From Betaproteobacteria bacterium (GTDB lineage: Bacteria; Pseudomonadota; Gammaproteobacteria; Burkholderiales; SG8-41): a stretch of DNA of 64,000 nucleotides. The DNA lies in NCBI GenBank assembly GCA_016192825.1, contig JACPTK010000002.1, positions 51,630 through 115,629 on the forward strand. Direction: 5' to 3'. Each line of letters starts with the position of its first letter. The stretch's first letter is position 1. The position numbers were made by a program, and so were the translations under genes. Shown in pieces: positions 28,283 through 38,506 of this stretch. The notes beneath the pieces were generated by a model. That model was given only the letters and a program-made list of their open reading frames with translations, was not told the origin of the DNA and made no database searches.

Positions 28283-28540
28283 ATGGAAACACGCGTTGTC
28301 ACGAGCCACCTGCCGGCCGAGCTCGCCGAAAAGCTCGACGGGCTGGCCGAACGGCTCGACCGCCCCAAGGGCTGGATCGTCAAGGAGGCGATCGCGTCGT
28401 ACGTCGCGCTGGAGGAAGAGCGCCGTCGCATGACGCTCGAGGCGCTGGCCGACGTGAAGGCCGGTCGCATCCACGAGCACGCCGAGATCGAGGCTTGGGC
28501 GGAAAGTCTCGGTTCTCCGAAGCGCAAGGCCCGCCGCTGA
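28283..28540 (+). CDS. Ribbon-helix-helix (CopG/ParD-like) antitoxin
   Basis: Protein of 85 residues with an N-terminal beta strand (TRVVTSHLPAEL) and two helices (AEKLDGLAERLDRP, GWIVKEAIASYVALEEE) typical of RHH DNA-binding antitoxins. The C-terminal tail is charged and would wrap the toxin. It precedes a RelE/ParE toxin gene by 2 nt. Autoregulation at the adjacent promoter is expected for the family. Confidence 0.88.
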   Translation: METRVVTSHLPAELAEKLDGLAERLDRPKGWIVKEAIASYVALEEERRRMTLEALADVKAGRIHEHAEIEAWAESLGSPKRKARR

Positions 28541-28542
28541 CC

Positions 28543-28818
28543 GTGGCGCTGCGCTGGGCCACCAGTGCGCGCGCGGACCTGGTACGGCTCCACGAGTTCC
28601 TGGAGCCGGTCAACCGGCGGGCTGCCGCGCAGGCCGTTCGTCATCTCGTCGCCGGCGCGAAGCGCATTCCCGCGCGCCCGCGGCTCGGCCAGCGCCTGCG
28701 CGGATTCGCGCCGCGCGAAGTGCGGCGCATCCTGATTGGCGACTACGAGATCCGCTACGAGTTGACTGCGCGTGATGTGTTTGTGCTGCGGGTCTTCCAC
28801 ACGCGCGAAGATCGCTGA
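28543..28818 (+). CDS. RelE/ParE superfamily toxin
   Basis: Toxin of 91 residues: LRWATSARADLVRLHEFLEP, RPRLGQRLRGF, EVRRILIGDYEIRYELT and VLRVFHTREDR, all typical of the ParE branch. I selected the GTG at 28543, two bases after the antitoxin stop; a longer frame from 28495 would overlap the antitoxin without support. This is the second complete TA pair in the island, divergent from the first, and its end converges on the DUF427 gene. Confidence 0.88.
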   Translation: MALRWATSARADLVRLHEFLEPVNRRAAAQAVRHLVAGAKRIPARPRLGQRLRGFAPREVRRILIGDYEIRYELTARDVFVLRVFHTREDR

Positions 28819-28830
28819 ATTTTTCAGCGG

Positions 28831-29115
28831 TCAAGGCTCGATTTTCACGCCCTTCCAGAACGCGACGTACCCCGCGATGTTCTTCGCCGCCGGCTTCGGG
28901 TCCGGGTAGTACCACGCCGCATCTTTGTTGACCTGCCCGTCCACTACGACATCGTAGTAGGACGCGATGCCTTTCCACCCGCAGGTCGTGTGCGTGGCGC
29001 TGCCCCTCAGCAGCTCACGCTTCACCGTCTCGGGAGGAAAATACTGATTGCCCTCGACGACTTCGCACCGGTCGCTCTCGGCGATTACCCGTCCACTCCA
29101 GACCGCTCTTGGCAT
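28831..29115 (-). CDS. DUF427 domain protein
   Basis: Protein of 94 residues with the DUF427 fold signature: VVEGNQYFPPETV, HTTCGWKGIASYYDV and AAWYYPDPKPAAKNIAGYVAFW. The family is small, beta-rich and of unknown biochemical role; the conserved TxCxWKG segment is intact. CAGGAG precedes the ATG. It is inside the repeat-bounded island but is not a TA gene. Confidence 0.9.
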   Translation of the reverse strand: MPRAVWSGRVIAESDRCEVVEGNQYFPPETVKRELLRGSATHTTCGWKGIASYYDVVVDGQVNKDAAWYYPDPKPAAKNIAGYVAFWKGVKIEP

Positions 29116-29174
29116 ACAAGCTCCTGCTGCCGTTCAGATTACTCTCTGTTACCGCGCGTTGAGCGGCGGGCACC

Positions 29175-29227
29175 TCGTTCGTTCGAACGCGCGGAGTTAA
29201 ACCGGCGCATCAGCGTCCGGATTTAAC
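29175..29227 (-). repeat. Boundary element copy B (53 bp), opposite orientation to copy A
   Basis: Read on the minus strand it begins GTTAAATCCGG, has the partner CCGGTTTAAC, and continues TCCGCGCGTTCGAACGAACGA. A longer palindrome, CCGCGCGTT...AACGCGCGG, extends it to about 29144. Against copy A it differs at five positions and one gap. Confidence 0.8.
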
Positions 29228-29298
29228 CGCATTTCGGCATCCCCCTCCCGCCCTCGTAATGATCACCCCGGCTGACCGGCAGCCGGTAAAATAATCCC

Positions 29299-30485
29299 AT
29301 GACGCCCGGTAAAGTTTACTCCGCGTTTGCGCTGGCCGCAGCGCTTTGCGCCATGGCGCCACCGGCCGCGGCCGCCGACTCCAGCGAGAAGGTGTTCAAG
29401 AGCGCGCTCGCCTACACCGTCCAGGTCCGCACCACGCTGCCGGTGCCGTTCAACGGCGACCGCAAGGGCTCCGGGCTCGGGGCGGGCTTCCTGGTGGACG
29501 CCGGCCGCGGCTGGATCATGACCAACGCCCCTCCGGGCGCGTCGACACGAAAGGCGTCGCGGAGCCGCACCTCGAGTGCGGCGCGCTGCCGCCGGTCGGG
29601 CACGCCGTGGGCGCCTTCGGGCATCCGTGGCGCCTGCCGTTCACCGGCACGCGCGGCATCATCTCCGGCGTCACCGCGCGCTACCGCACCGAGCTGCTCC
29701 AGACCGATGCCCCCATCAACCAGGGCAATTCCGGCGGACCGCTGATCAGCCTGGAAAGCGGGCGCATCGTCGGCATCAACACGGCCGGCATCCGCGGCGC
29801 GCAGAACACCAACTTCGCGGTGGCGATCAAGTACGCCTGCCGCATCCTGCAGCTGCTGCAGAGCGGCGACGACCCCTCGCCACCCGATCTCAAGCTGGTC
29901 TATTTCCAGGACGTGGACAATCGCAAGGAACTGAAGGTCGCGCGCAGCTACGCGGGTGACGGGATGCTGAAGCTCCTGCCGGGCGACGTCATCCGGCAGG
30001 TCGTCGGAGTGGCCGGCGCGGTGGAGAACGAGACCCAGCTGCTGCACGCGCTGCGCGGCCGCCTCGGCAATTCGAGCCTCAAGGTGCTGCGCGCGGGCCG
30101 GGAAACCACGGTCGCCGGCGCGAAGCAGCCGATGCCCCGGGTGCTCGAAACCCGCGGCGTGTACGTTTCGGGCGTCCTGTTCGGGCCGGTCACGATCCGC
30201 GACCGGGACGAGATCAACGCGCACGGCCTGATGGTGCACCACGTCGAGCCCGGTTCGATCGGGGAATCCCGGGAGATCGAGAAATCCGACCTGCTCGAGG
30301 CGGTGGACGGTGAGCCGGTACTGGATGTTGACGCCCTTTACGCCCGCCTGAACGAGGCGAGGCAGGACGGCCGCCGCGTGACGCTGACGTTCAAGAAGCT
30401 GGCCGGCGGAGAGGCGCTGTTCGCCTACGCCCAGCGCCGGCTGCTGATCGCCAACCTGCGAATCATCGGCCCAGAAAAGCAGTGA
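29299..30485 (+). pseudogene. Secreted trypsin-like serine protease with PDZ region, frameshifted and internally deleted
   Basis: The first part (29299 to ~29530) reads in one frame: a signal peptide ending AAAA-D, then GSGLGAGFLVDAGRGWIMTNA. The rest (~29530-30485) reads in another frame: CGALPPVGHAVGAFGHPW, GTRGIISGVTARY, then the catalytic serine region INQGNSGGPL and a C-terminal PDZ-like domain. In S1C proteases TNA is followed by the catalytic His and, some 40 residues later, Asp; here only about 30 codons separate TNA from GHPW and neither residue is present. A deletion that removed both and shifted the frame explains this. The protein cannot be an active protease as read. An assembly error remains possible. 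Confidence 0.85.
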
Positions 30486-30571
30486 CTGAGTGTTCGGGCG
30501 AGAGACACCGCGATCGGTGGCGATATCGACCGAGTTTTGCTTGGTCCCTCAGTCACTCAGTCACTGCTTTT
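30475..30571. repeat. 18-bp inverted repeat between converging genes
   Basis: AAAAGCAGTGACTGAGTG (30475-30492) and its exact complement (30554-30571) enclose 61 nt. The right arm includes two CAGTCACT octads and is followed by CTTAA. The repeat covers the protease stop codon and lies 34 nt from the ntrC stop, so it may serve as a bidirectional terminator. Confidence 0.8.
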
Positions 30572-30604
30572 CTTAATTGAAATACCGAAGTTCGTTCTGG
30601 CCTT

Positions 30605-32011
<1,407 letters not shown>

Positions 32012-32021
32012 CAGAATCAGC

Positions 32022-32049
32022 GATGAGTGATGAGTGATGAGTGATGAGT
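32022..32049. repeat. GATGAGT heptad array between ntrB and ntrC
   Basis: Four perfect GATGAGT units lie between the ntrB stop and the ntrC start. The unit is the same (in another phase) as the array after algH at 19404. It occupies about half of the short ntrB-ntrC spacer. Confidence 0.85.
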
Positions 32050-32071
32050 TAAAACCATTACGCCGTGCTCC

Positions 32072-33151
32072 TTACCCGTTACCCGCTTCTTCGACGGGAA
32101 GCAGGATGGTGAAGGTGGTGTTGCCCGGCGCGCTCTCGAAATGGATGATGCCGCGGTGCTGGGTAACGAACGTCTGGGCGAGCGTGAGCCCCAGGCCGCT
32201 GCCGCCTTCGCGGCCCGAGACCAGGGGGTGGAAGACGCGCTCCTGCAGCTCCGGGGGAATGCCGGGGCCGGTGTCCGTGATCTCCACGGCGAGCGCGATC
32301 CGATAGCGGCGGCGCGCAAGCGTCACCTGCCGCACGGCGCGCGTGCGCAACAGGATCTCCCCGGTCCCGCCGCCGCCCATGATGGCCTGCGCCGCATTGC
32401 GCACGATATTGAGCGCCGCCTGGATGAGCTGCTCCTTGTCGCCTTTCAGCAGCGGCAGGCTGGTATCGTAGTCGCGCCGGAAGACGATGCCGCGCGGATG
32501 CTCGGCGAGGATGAGGCTTCTCACCCGCTCGAGGACTTCGTGCAGATTGAGCTGGCCCGGCTGCGGCAGCCGGTGCGGCGTGAGCAGCCGATCCATCAGC
32601 GATTGCAGCCGGTCGGCTTCCTTCATGATCACCTGCGTGTATTCGTGCAGGGCCGGGCGCTCGAGCTCGCGGTCGAGGAGCTGCGCCGCCCCGCGGATGC
32701 CGCCGAGCGGGTTCTTGATCTCGTGGGCGAGATTACGGATCAGCTCGCGATTGGCCTGGCTCTGGTCGAGCATGCGCTCCTCGCGCGCGATCCTCAGCTG
32801 CTGCTCGATATGGCGGAACTCGAGCAGCAGCTGCTCGCCGCGCCCGTCGCGCCCGGAAAACTCCACCGGCGTCACGGTGCACGACAAATGCAGTCGCGCG
32901 CGCCCGTTCACGCCGAGCTCGAGGTCGTGCTCGGTGTAGCTGCAGTTGTGGGTGCGCGCGTACTCGACCGCGGCCTGAAGCACCGCGGTTTCGCTGAACA
33001 ACTCTTTGAGCGGCTGTCCCGCCACGTTCTTGCTGCTCATCTCGAACAGGTTCTCGGCCGCCGGGTTCATGTAGCGCACGGCGAGCCCGGCGTCCAGCAC
33101 CACCACCGCGGTCGCCAGCAGATCGAGACCGGAGAGGGCCGCTGGCGTCAT
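32072..33151 (-). CDS. ntrB: Nitrogen regulation sensor kinase NtrB
   Basis: Cytosolic histidine kinase that phosphorylates NtrC under nitrogen limitation and is switched by PII. The ~359-residue product has a PAS domain (VVVLDAGLAVRYMNPAAENLF), the H-box NLAHEIKNPLGGIRGA, the N-box NIVRNAAQAIM and the G boxes ITDTGPGIPPE and GSGLGLTLAQ. I took the ATG at 33151 since homology begins near ALSGLDLL; a start at 33211 is possible. No membrane segments are seen. Confidence 0.95.
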   Translation of the reverse strand: MTPAALSGLDLLATAVVVLDAGLAVRYMNPAAENLFEMSSKNVAGQPLKELFSETAVLQAAVEYARTHNCSYTEHDLELGVNGRARLHLSCTVTPVEFSGRDGRGEQLLLEFRHIEQQLRIAREERMLDQSQANRELIRNLAHEIKNPLGGIRGAAQLLDRELERPALHEYTQVIMKEADRLQSLMDRLLTPHRLPQPGQLNLHEVLERVRSLILAEHPRGIVFRRDYDTSLPLLKGDKEQLIQAALNIVRNAAQAIMGGGGTGEILLRTRAVRQVTLARRRYRIALAVEITDTGPGIPPELQERVFHPLVSGREGGSGLGLTLAQTFVTQHRGIIHFESAPGNTTFTILLPVEEAGNG

Positions 33152-33296
33152 GTCGGAAGTTCGGTTACCAAGCTGGAGCAAGAAGCGCGCCAGGCGGGGC
33201 GGCCCGGTCACGCGATCGCAGGCGGGTCAGCGAAAAGCAATGGAGGTCCGGCCAAACGCGCATGCCAGTATCGCCGGACGCCGGACGATCGCCACC

Positions 33297-33782
33297 TTAC
33301 TTCGTGCCGGCCAGCTCGCGCTTCAGGTTGGCGACGTTGTCTTCGTGCAGCCTGACCTGCTTCTTGTACGGCTCCAGCCGCTCCAGCACGCGCTGGTAGT
33401 TGCGCTCGCTGCCGAGCCGCATCGACTCCTGCTCCGACAGCGCTTTCCGGGCCTGATCCAAAAGTTTCTGCTCGTTGGCGAGCTCCTGCTCGAGTATCCT
33501 GCGGCGGTCGTTATCCCGCCGCTTCTGTGTTTCGCTGTCCACCTTGGGGAAATTCTTCGGCGCTTCCGCCGTCTTGCCCCTGGGTTTGGCGCCGCTCGGC
33601 AGGGTATTCACCGGCGCGACGTTGAGAAGCTTGCAGCCCTTCGCCTCGGACTGGATGTTCGTGAACCGCTTGTTGCCGCTTTCGTCCACGCACTCCCAGA
33701 TATCCGCATGCGCCCAGAAGGCGGGCAGCGCGAGCAGCAGGGTCAAAGCCAGGCGCGTTTGCACGATGACGGCGGACCTCAT
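33297..33782 (-). CDS. Secreted DUF4124 protein with coiled coil
   Basis: The 161-residue product has a signal peptide ending near FWAHA and a DUF4124 motif (DIWECVDESGNKRFTN) with a partner cysteine in AKGCKLL. A long charged helix predicted to coil follows (residues ~90-160, rich in E, Q, K and R). DUF4124 proteins are common in betaproteobacterial periplasm and their function is unknown. It lies between ntrB and glnA but is not part of either unit by clear signals. Confidence 0.8.
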   Translation of the reverse strand: MRSAVIVQTRLALTLLLALPAFWAHADIWECVDESGNKRFTNIQSEAKGCKLLNVAPVNTLPSGAKPRGKTAEAPKNFPKVDSETQKRRDNDRRRILEQELANEQKLLDQARKALSEQESMRLGSERNYQRVLERLEPYKKQVRLHEDNVANLKRELAGTK

Positions 33783-34088
33783 GGGCCAAATAACGTTTAC
33801 CCGGAGCCGGCCGTTGACCGAGCCGCCCCCGCTGGTATTTCTAACTCTATGTCATGCTTGACAAATTTGCAATGCACCTAAACAGTGCGTCAAGGAATTC
33901 GCCGGTGACCCGGCCGGCGAATTCCTTATGGAAACGACTTCGGACTTTTCTGCGGTGACCGCACGAGTCCACCCCTCCCGCGCCCCGATCCGCAGCTGGT
34001 GCACCCGAGCGGCACCCTCGCCCCCGTTTCGTTTCGGGAGGCGGTTGGTTTTGCCTAAGGATTTTGTCGGACGATGTCCGACAAAATC
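33783..34088. other. Non-coding region between the DUF4124 gene and glnA, with two hairpins
   Basis: This 306-bp stretch has no convincing gene. It carries a perfect 14-bp inverted repeat AAGGAATTCGCCGG (33892-33905 with 33914-33927). It also carries a perfect 15-bp one at the glnA stop, listed separately. The rest is GC-rich and shows no recognised signal. Confidence 0.6.
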
Positions 34089-34090
34089 CT
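34058..34090. repeat. Perfect hairpin directly on the glnA stop codon
   Basis: AGGATTTTGTCGGAC (34058-34072) and its exact complement (34076-34090) enclose a 3-nt loop. On the minus strand the glnA TAG (34091-34089) runs into the stem, so the hairpin is transcribed directly after the last codon. There is no U-tract, so it may stabilise the mRNA 3' end or assist Rho-dependent termination. The core TGTCGGAC is shared with the dispersed palindrome at 41507, 48875 and 49051. Confidence 0.8.
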
Positions 34091-35501
34091 AAAGGCTGTA
34101 GTACATCTGGAACTCGAGTGGATGGGTCTGCATGCGGAAGGCCGTGAGTTCCTCCTCCTTGAGCGCCACGTAGGCATTCAGCATGTCCTTGGAAAACACG
34201 CCACCCCGCAACAGGAATTCGTGGTCCTTCTCCAGTTCTTCCAGCGCCTGCTCGAGCGAGTGGCACACCTTCGGCACTTTCAGGGCGATTTCCGCGGGCA
34301 GGTCGTAGAGGTTCTTGTCGATCGGATCGCCCGGCTTGATCTTGTTCTGGATGCCGTCGAGGCCCGCCATCATCATCGCGGTGAACGCGAGGTAGGGGTT
34401 GGTCATCGGGTCCGGGAAGCGCACCTCGATGCGGCGCGCCTTGGGATTCGTCACCAGCGGCACCCGCACCGCGGCCGAGCGGTTGCGCGACGAATAGGCG
34501 AGATTGATCGGCGCCTCGAATCCGGGCACCAGCCGCTTGTAGGAGTTGGTGCCCGGGTTGGTGATGGCGTTGAGCGCCTTGGCGTGCTTGAGTATCCCGC
34601 CAATGTAATGCAGGGCCAGCTCCGAGAGCCCCGCGTAGCCGTTGCCGCTGAAGAGATTCTGGCCGCCTTTCGCAAGCGACTGGTGCACGTGCATGCCTGA
34701 GCCGTTGTCACCGACCACCGGCTTCGGCATGAAGGTCGCGGTCTTGCCGTAGGAGTGAGCGACGTTGTGCACGGCATACTTGAGGATCATCATCCAGTCG
34801 GCGCGCTTCACCAGGCTGTTGAACTTGGTGCCGATCTCGTTCTGCCCCATGGCGCCCACTTCGTGATGATGAACCTCGCACTCCACGCCCATCTCCTGGA
34901 GCGCGAGCACCATGGCTGAGCGAATGTCCTGCAGCGAATCGACCGGCGGCACCGGGAAGTAGCCGCCTTTGATCGGCGCGCGATGTCCCATGTTGCCGCC
35001 CTCGAATTCTTCCCCGGAGGACCACGGCGCCTCCTCCGACTTGATCTTGTAGAACGCCTGCCCCATCTCGATCTTCCACGTCACCGAGTCGAAAATGAAG
35101 AATTCAGGCTCGGGGCCGAAGAACGCGGTATCGGCGATGCCGGTGGACTTGAGGTACGCCTCGCCGCGCTTGGCGATGGAGCGCGGGTCGCGGTCATAGC
35201 CCTTGCCGTCGGAGGGCTCGATTACGTCGCAGGTCAGCAGCAGCGTCGGCTCGTCGGTGAAGGGATCCATGCGCGCGCTGTCGGGATCCGGCACGAGCGT
35301 CATGTCGGAGGCCTCGATGCCCTTCCAGCCGGCGATCGAGGAGCCGTCGAAGAAGTGGCCGTCGGTGAACTTGGCCTCGCCGAACGCGGATACCGGCACC
35401 GACACGTGCTGCTCCTTGCCGCGGGTGTCGGTGAAGCGGAAATCGACGAACTTCACCTCGTTGTCCTTGACCATTTTCAATACGTCGGCGACGGTTGCCA
35501 T
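34089..35501 (-). CDS. glnA: Glutamine synthetase type I
   Basis: Makes glutamine from glutamate, ammonia and ATP as a cytosolic dodecamer. The 470-residue product has the signatures [23 protein letters not shown], the glutamate-binding NRSAAVRVP and the adenylylation-site motif KNLYDLPAE. Length is that of GSI-beta enzymes controlled by GlnE adenylylation. Upstream lie a sigma-54 promoter (35559-35574) and two NtrC sites (35637-35681), so transcription should rise in nitrogen limitation through the ntrB/ntrC genes nearby. Confidence 0.98.
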   Translation of the reverse strand: MATVADVLKMVKDNEVKFVDFRFTDTRGKEQHVSVPVSAFGEAKFTDGHFFDGSSIAGWKGIEASDMTLVPDPDSARMDPFTDEPTLLLTCDVIEPSDGKGYDRDPRSIAKRGEAYLKSTGIADTAFFGPEPEFFIFDSVTWKIEMGQAFYKIKSEEAPWSSGEEFEGGNMGHRAPIKGGYFPVPPVDSLQDIRSAMVLALQEMGVECEVHHHEVGAMGQNEIGTKFNSLVKRADWMMILKYAVHNVAHSYGKTATFMPKPVVGDNGSGMHVHQSLAKGGQNLFSGNGYAGLSELALHYIGGILKHAKALNAITNPGTNSYKRLVPGFEAPINLAYSSRNRSAAVRVPLVTNPKARRIEVRFPDPMTNPYLAFTAMMMAGLDGIQNKIKPGDPIDKNLYDLPAEIALKVPKVCHSLEQALEELEKDHEFLLRGGVFSKDMLNAYVALKEEELTAFRMQTHPLEFQMYYSL

Positions 35502-35558
35502 CTAGCTCTCCTGAGTTGATTGGTATTACGAATAGCTGGAAATCGGGACTGGTACTTG

Positions 35559-35574
35559 AGCAGGAACTGTGCCA
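35559..35574 (-). promoter_or_regulatory. Sigma-54 promoter of glnA
   Basis: On the minus strand the sequence is TGGCACAGTTCCTGCT. It matches the -24/-12 consensus TGGCAC-N5-TTGCA with invariant GG and GC ten bases apart. Transcription would start about 12 bp downstream, giving a leader of roughly 45 nt before the glnA ATG. Confidence 0.85.
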
Positions 35575-35636
35575 ATTTTTTTTCGAAGAAACGCATTGTG
35601 CCACAAGGAATTTGTTTCACGGGCGGGGGCGATGAT

Positions 35637-35681
35637 GCACCATGATAGTGCGGCACAACACCTATTGCACCATTATGGTGC
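35637..35681. promoter_or_regulatory. Two NtrC binding sites upstream of glnA
   Basis: Site one is GCACCATGATAGTGC (35637-35651). Site two is TGCACCATTATGGTGC (35666-35681), a near-perfect dyad. Both follow the NtrC consensus GCAC-N7-GTGC and their centres are about 30 bp apart, three helical turns, which favours co-operative binding. They lie 60-110 bp upstream of the -24/-12 promoter, the usual enhancer distance. Confidence 0.85.
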
Positions 35682-35799
35682 GGAAATGCGCCGTCTTGCC
35701 CAGCTGTAAAATACCGCTTACTTTCCAGCCGAATACACCATCGAGTGCGTGTGCTGATCTACGCGAGGGACCTTACTGGTGCCCCCGCCGAGGAACGAC

Positions 35800-36249
35800 A
35801 TGGCCGTCGACGACATTCTGAAGAAAGCCGCCGCGAGGGCGCGGCAAATGAATCTTTCCTACGCCGGCGCACTGATGCCCGGGGAGGCGTACGACGTCTG
35901 GCGGAACGCGCCGCGCGCAACGCTTGTGGATGTGCGTACCCGCGCCGAATGGGATTTTGTCGGCCGCATCCCCGGCGCGGTGGAGATCGAACTGCTCACC
36001 TATCCCGCGAACCTGCCCAACACCGCGTTCCTGGCGGAACTCGAAAGCAAAGTCGACAGGGCGTGCCCGGTATTGTTCATATGCCGCAGCGGCGGGCGCT
36101 CCCACAACGCGGCCGCAATCGCGACGCAAGCCGGCTTTGGCGAGTGCTTCAACGTGCTGGAAGGTTTCGAGGGCGACAAGGACGCACAGGGGCATCGCAA
36201 CACCACCGGCGGCTGGCGGGCGGCGGGATTGCCCTGGACGCAAAACTAA
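35800..36249 (+). CDS. Rhodanese-like sulfurtransferase domain protein
   Basis: Single-domain rhodanese of 149 residues. The motif LVDVRTRAEWDFVGRIPGAV and the active-site loop FICRSGGRSHNAA, with the persulfide cysteine, are complete. GAGGA precedes the ATG at 35800 by about 8 nt, which decides this start over a frame from 35779. It is divergent from glnA and shares the intergenic region with the NtrC sites, so nitrogen control is possible. The sulfur donor and acceptor are unknown. Confidence 0.9.
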   Translation: MAVDDILKKAAARARQMNLSYAGALMPGEAYDVWRNAPRATLVDVRTRAEWDFVGRIPGAVEIELLTYPANLPNTAFLAELESKVDRACPVLFICRSGGRSHNAAAIATQAGFGECFNVLEGFEGDKDAQGHRNTTGGWRAAGLPWTQN

Positions 36250-36291
36250 GGCAGAGAAGGGGTCAAACGTTAGCAATCGATCCGAGCCTTT

Positions 36292-36333
36292 CGCCATTCG
36301 CCCTCCGCCTTCCGCCTTCCGCCTTCCGCCATC
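36292..36333. repeat. CGCCTTC heptad array between rhodanese and uppP genes
   Basis: Six heptads run from 36292 to 36333: CGCCATT, CGCCCTC, three CGCCTTC, CGCCATC. The array lies in the short gap between two converging genes. No inverted partner was found. Confidence 0.85.
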
Positions 36334-36345
36334 ATCCTTACTTTT

Positions 36346-37167
36346 TTACGCCGACCAGTTCACCAGGCCGGCGTAGCCCGTGGCGAGGACGATCACGCCG
36401 AACACGATGCGGTACCAGGCGAACGCGGTGAAGTCGTGGGTAGCGATGTAGCGCAGCAGCCAGCGCACGCAGAAAAAAGCCGAGACGAAAGAGACGACGA
36501 AGCCGATGGAAAAAGGGCCGAGATCGCCAGCGTCGAACAGCGCGCGGTGCCGGTAGAAGTCGTATGCGCCGGCGGCGACCAGGGTCGGCACCGCGAGGAA
36601 GAACGAGAACTCGGTGGCCGCGCGGCGCGAAAGGCCGAACAGCATGCCCCCGATGATGGTCGCCCCCGAGCGCGACATGCCGGGTATCAGGGCGAACGAC
36701 TGCGCCAGCCCGACTTTCAGCGCGTCCTTCCAGGTCATGTCATCCACCGCCTCGACCGCAGCCCGCCGCGGTGAGCGCTCCAGCCAGAGGATGATGAGCC
36801 CGCCGGCGATGAACGCCGCCGCGACCGGCACCGCGTGGAACAGGTGCTGCTTGATGGCGCCGCCGAATGCGAGCCCCAGCACCGCCGCCGGCAGGAACGC
36901 GACCAGCAGGTTCGCGGCGAAACGCCGGGCGGCGGGATCCGTGAACAGCCCCGTGAGCACGCGCGAGAAGCGCGCCCGGTACTCCCACACCACCGCCAGC
37001 ATCGCGCCGCTCTGGATCACGATGTCGAAGACCTTGGCTTTCTCGCCGTGGTAACCCAGGAGCTGCCCCGCGATGATGAGGTGGCCGGTGCTCGAAATCG
37101 GCAGGAATTCGGTGAGCCCTTCGACGACGCCGAGAACGAAGGCCTTCAAATAGAGCGCCAGGTCCAT
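36346..37167 (-). CDS. uppP: Undecaprenyl-diphosphatase UppP (BacA)
   Basis: Polytopic membrane enzyme that recycles undecaprenyl pyrophosphate for peptidoglycan and surface glycan synthesis. Both family motifs are clear: [16 protein letters not shown] near the N-terminus and [13 protein letters not shown] in the middle, with about eight hydrophobic helices. The start is taken as MDLALYLKA at 37167; ATG 37179 would add four residues. Confidence 0.96.
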   Translation of the reverse strand: MDLALYLKAFVLGVVEGLTEFLPISSTGHLIIAGQLLGYHGEKAKVFDIVIQSGAMLAVVWEYRARFSRVLTGLFTDPAARRFAANLLVAFLPAAVLGLAFGGAIKQHLFHAVPVAAAFIAGGLIILWLERSPRRAAVEAVDDMTWKDALKVGLAQSFALIPGMSRSGATIIGGMLFGLSRRAATEFSFFLAVPTLVAAGAYDFYRHRALFDAGDLGPFSIGFVVSFVSAFFCVRWLLRYIATHDFTAFAWYRIVFGVIVLATGYAGLVNWSA

Positions 37168-37211
37168 GCAGGGCGCCATTCTACGCGACCCCGCGCCGGC
37201 AACGAAGTTAG

Positions 37212-37267
37212 CAGTTGACAGCCGTCAGTTGGCAGTAACCGCAAACTGCCCACTGTCCACTGCAAAC
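37212..37267. repeat. Imperfect heptads between uppP and the ABC permease gene
   Basis: CAGTTGA, CAGCCGT and CAGTTGG (37212-37232) are followed after a few bases by ACTGCC, CACTGTC and CACTGCA (about 37245-37264), which are partly complementary. This is a degenerate inverted heptad pair. Confidence 0.6.
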
Positions 37268-37273
37268 TTTCAG

Positions 37274-38506
37274 TCACTCGTACCTGAGCGCTTCGATGGG
37301 CAGCAGGCGCGAAGCCTTGCGGGCGGGATAGAAGCCGAAGAACACGCCGATCGAAGCGGCGAATCCGACCGCCAGCAGCACCGAGTCCGGCCGCAATTCG
37401 ACGCGCCATTCCGCCAGGTGCGCGATCAGATAGGATCCACCCACCCCGAGCATGATGCCGAAAAGACCCCCGATGAGCGCCAGGGTCACCGCTTCCACCA
37501 GGAACTGCGCGAGGATGTCGCGGCCACGCGCGCCGACCGCCATCCGCAGCCCGATCTCGCGGGTACGCTCGGTCACCGACACCAGCATGATATTCATGAT
37601 GCCGATGCCGCCCACCAGCAGCGAGACCGAGGCCACCGCCGCCAGCAGCAGCGTCATGATGCGGCTCGACTCCTCGCGCGCCGCCAGCACCTCCGAGAGG
37701 TTGCGCAGGGTGAAATCGTCATCGGCCCCGGGCTGCAGCCGATGGCGCTGGCGCAACAAGCTGCGAATCTCTCCTTCGACCTCTTTCATGTCCGCGCCTT
37801 CGCGGACTTTGACGAATATCACTCCCACGGTGCGCTGCCGCGCAATGTTGCCGCCCAGCACCCGGTTACGGGCGGTCGAGATCGGCATCAGGATCACGTC
37901 GTCCTGATCCTGCCCCATCAGGCTCTGCCCCTTGCGTTGCAGCACCCCGATCACCGTGAACGGCACCTTGCGGATCCGGATCACCTGCCCGATCGGGTCG
38001 GCATCGCCGAACAGGTTGCGCGCCACCGTCTCTCCGAGCAGCGCGACCTTGGCGGCGCCGGTGAGGTCTGCCGGGTCGAAGCCCTTGCCGGAGGCGATCA
38101 CCCAGTTGCGCGCCTCGAAATAATCCGGGGTCACCCCGTAGAACACCGTGGACCAGTTGTTATTGCCTGCCACTACCTGCCCGGCGCCGCGCAGATGGGG
38201 AGCGGAGGCCGGCACGTCCGCGATCTCGCGCCCGATTGCATAGGCGTCGCTCTCGGTCAGCGTGTTGCGCGAGCCCGCGCCCATGCGCACGCCGCCTGCG
38301 GTCACCGAGCCCGGGAGCAGCATGATCAGGTTCGAGCCGAGTGCCTTGATCTGTTCTTCCACCCGCGCCTGGGCACCGGCGCCGACCGCGATCATGGTGA
38401 TCACGGCGGCAACCCCGATGATGATGCCAAGCATGGTCAGCGAGCTGCGCAGCTTGTTCACGCGCAGCGCGCGCAACGCGATGCGGATGCTGGCGATCCA
38501 GGTCAT
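37274..38506 (-). CDS. MacB-type ABC transporter permease (FtsX family)
   Basis: The 410-residue product has an N-terminal membrane helix, a large periplasmic MacB-PCD domain (residues ~45-250) and three C-terminal helices of the FtsX fold. Family segments are [25 protein letters not shown] at the start (here in two parts, [10 protein letters not shown] and [14 protein letters not shown]) and [20 protein letters not shown]. The ATPase is a separate protein encoded just upstream with a 4-bp ATGA overlap, so this is a split MacB. It works with the MacA-like adaptor encoded first in the operon. Confidence 0.93.
   Translation of the reverse strand: MTWIASIRIALRALRVNKLRSSLTMLGIIIGVAAVITMIAVGAGAQARVEEQIKALGSNLIMLLPGSVTAGGVRMGAGSRNTLTESDAYAIGREIADVPASAPHLRGAGQVVAGNNNWSTVFYGVTPDYFEARNWVIASGKGFDPADLTGAAKVALLGETVARNLFGDADPIGQVIRIRKVPFTVIGVLQRKGQSLMGQDQDDVILMPISTARNRVLGGNIARQRTVGVIFVKVREGADMKEVEGEIRSLLRQRHRLQPGADDDFTLRNLSEVLAAREESSRIMTLLLAAVASVSLLVGGIGIMNIMLVSVTERTREIGLRMAVGARGRDILAQFLVEAVTLALIGGLFGIMLGVGGSYLIAHLAEWRVELRPDSVLLAVGFAASIGVFFGFYPARKASRLLPIEALRYE

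Noticed and set aside
26899..29227. Calling the bounded TA region a true integron cassette array
   Set aside because: The attC-like arms lack convincing R' core boxes, the two copies are inverted rather than direct, and no integrase gene is in the window.
33847..34266. 139-codon minus frame downstream of glnA
   Set aside because: It lies partly antiphase within glnA and across two hairpins, with no family likeness.
35591..35606. A second TGGCAC on the minus strand near glnA as a sigma-54 promoter
   Set aside because: The GC of the -12 element is absent at the required distance; the copy at 35559-35574 fits instead.
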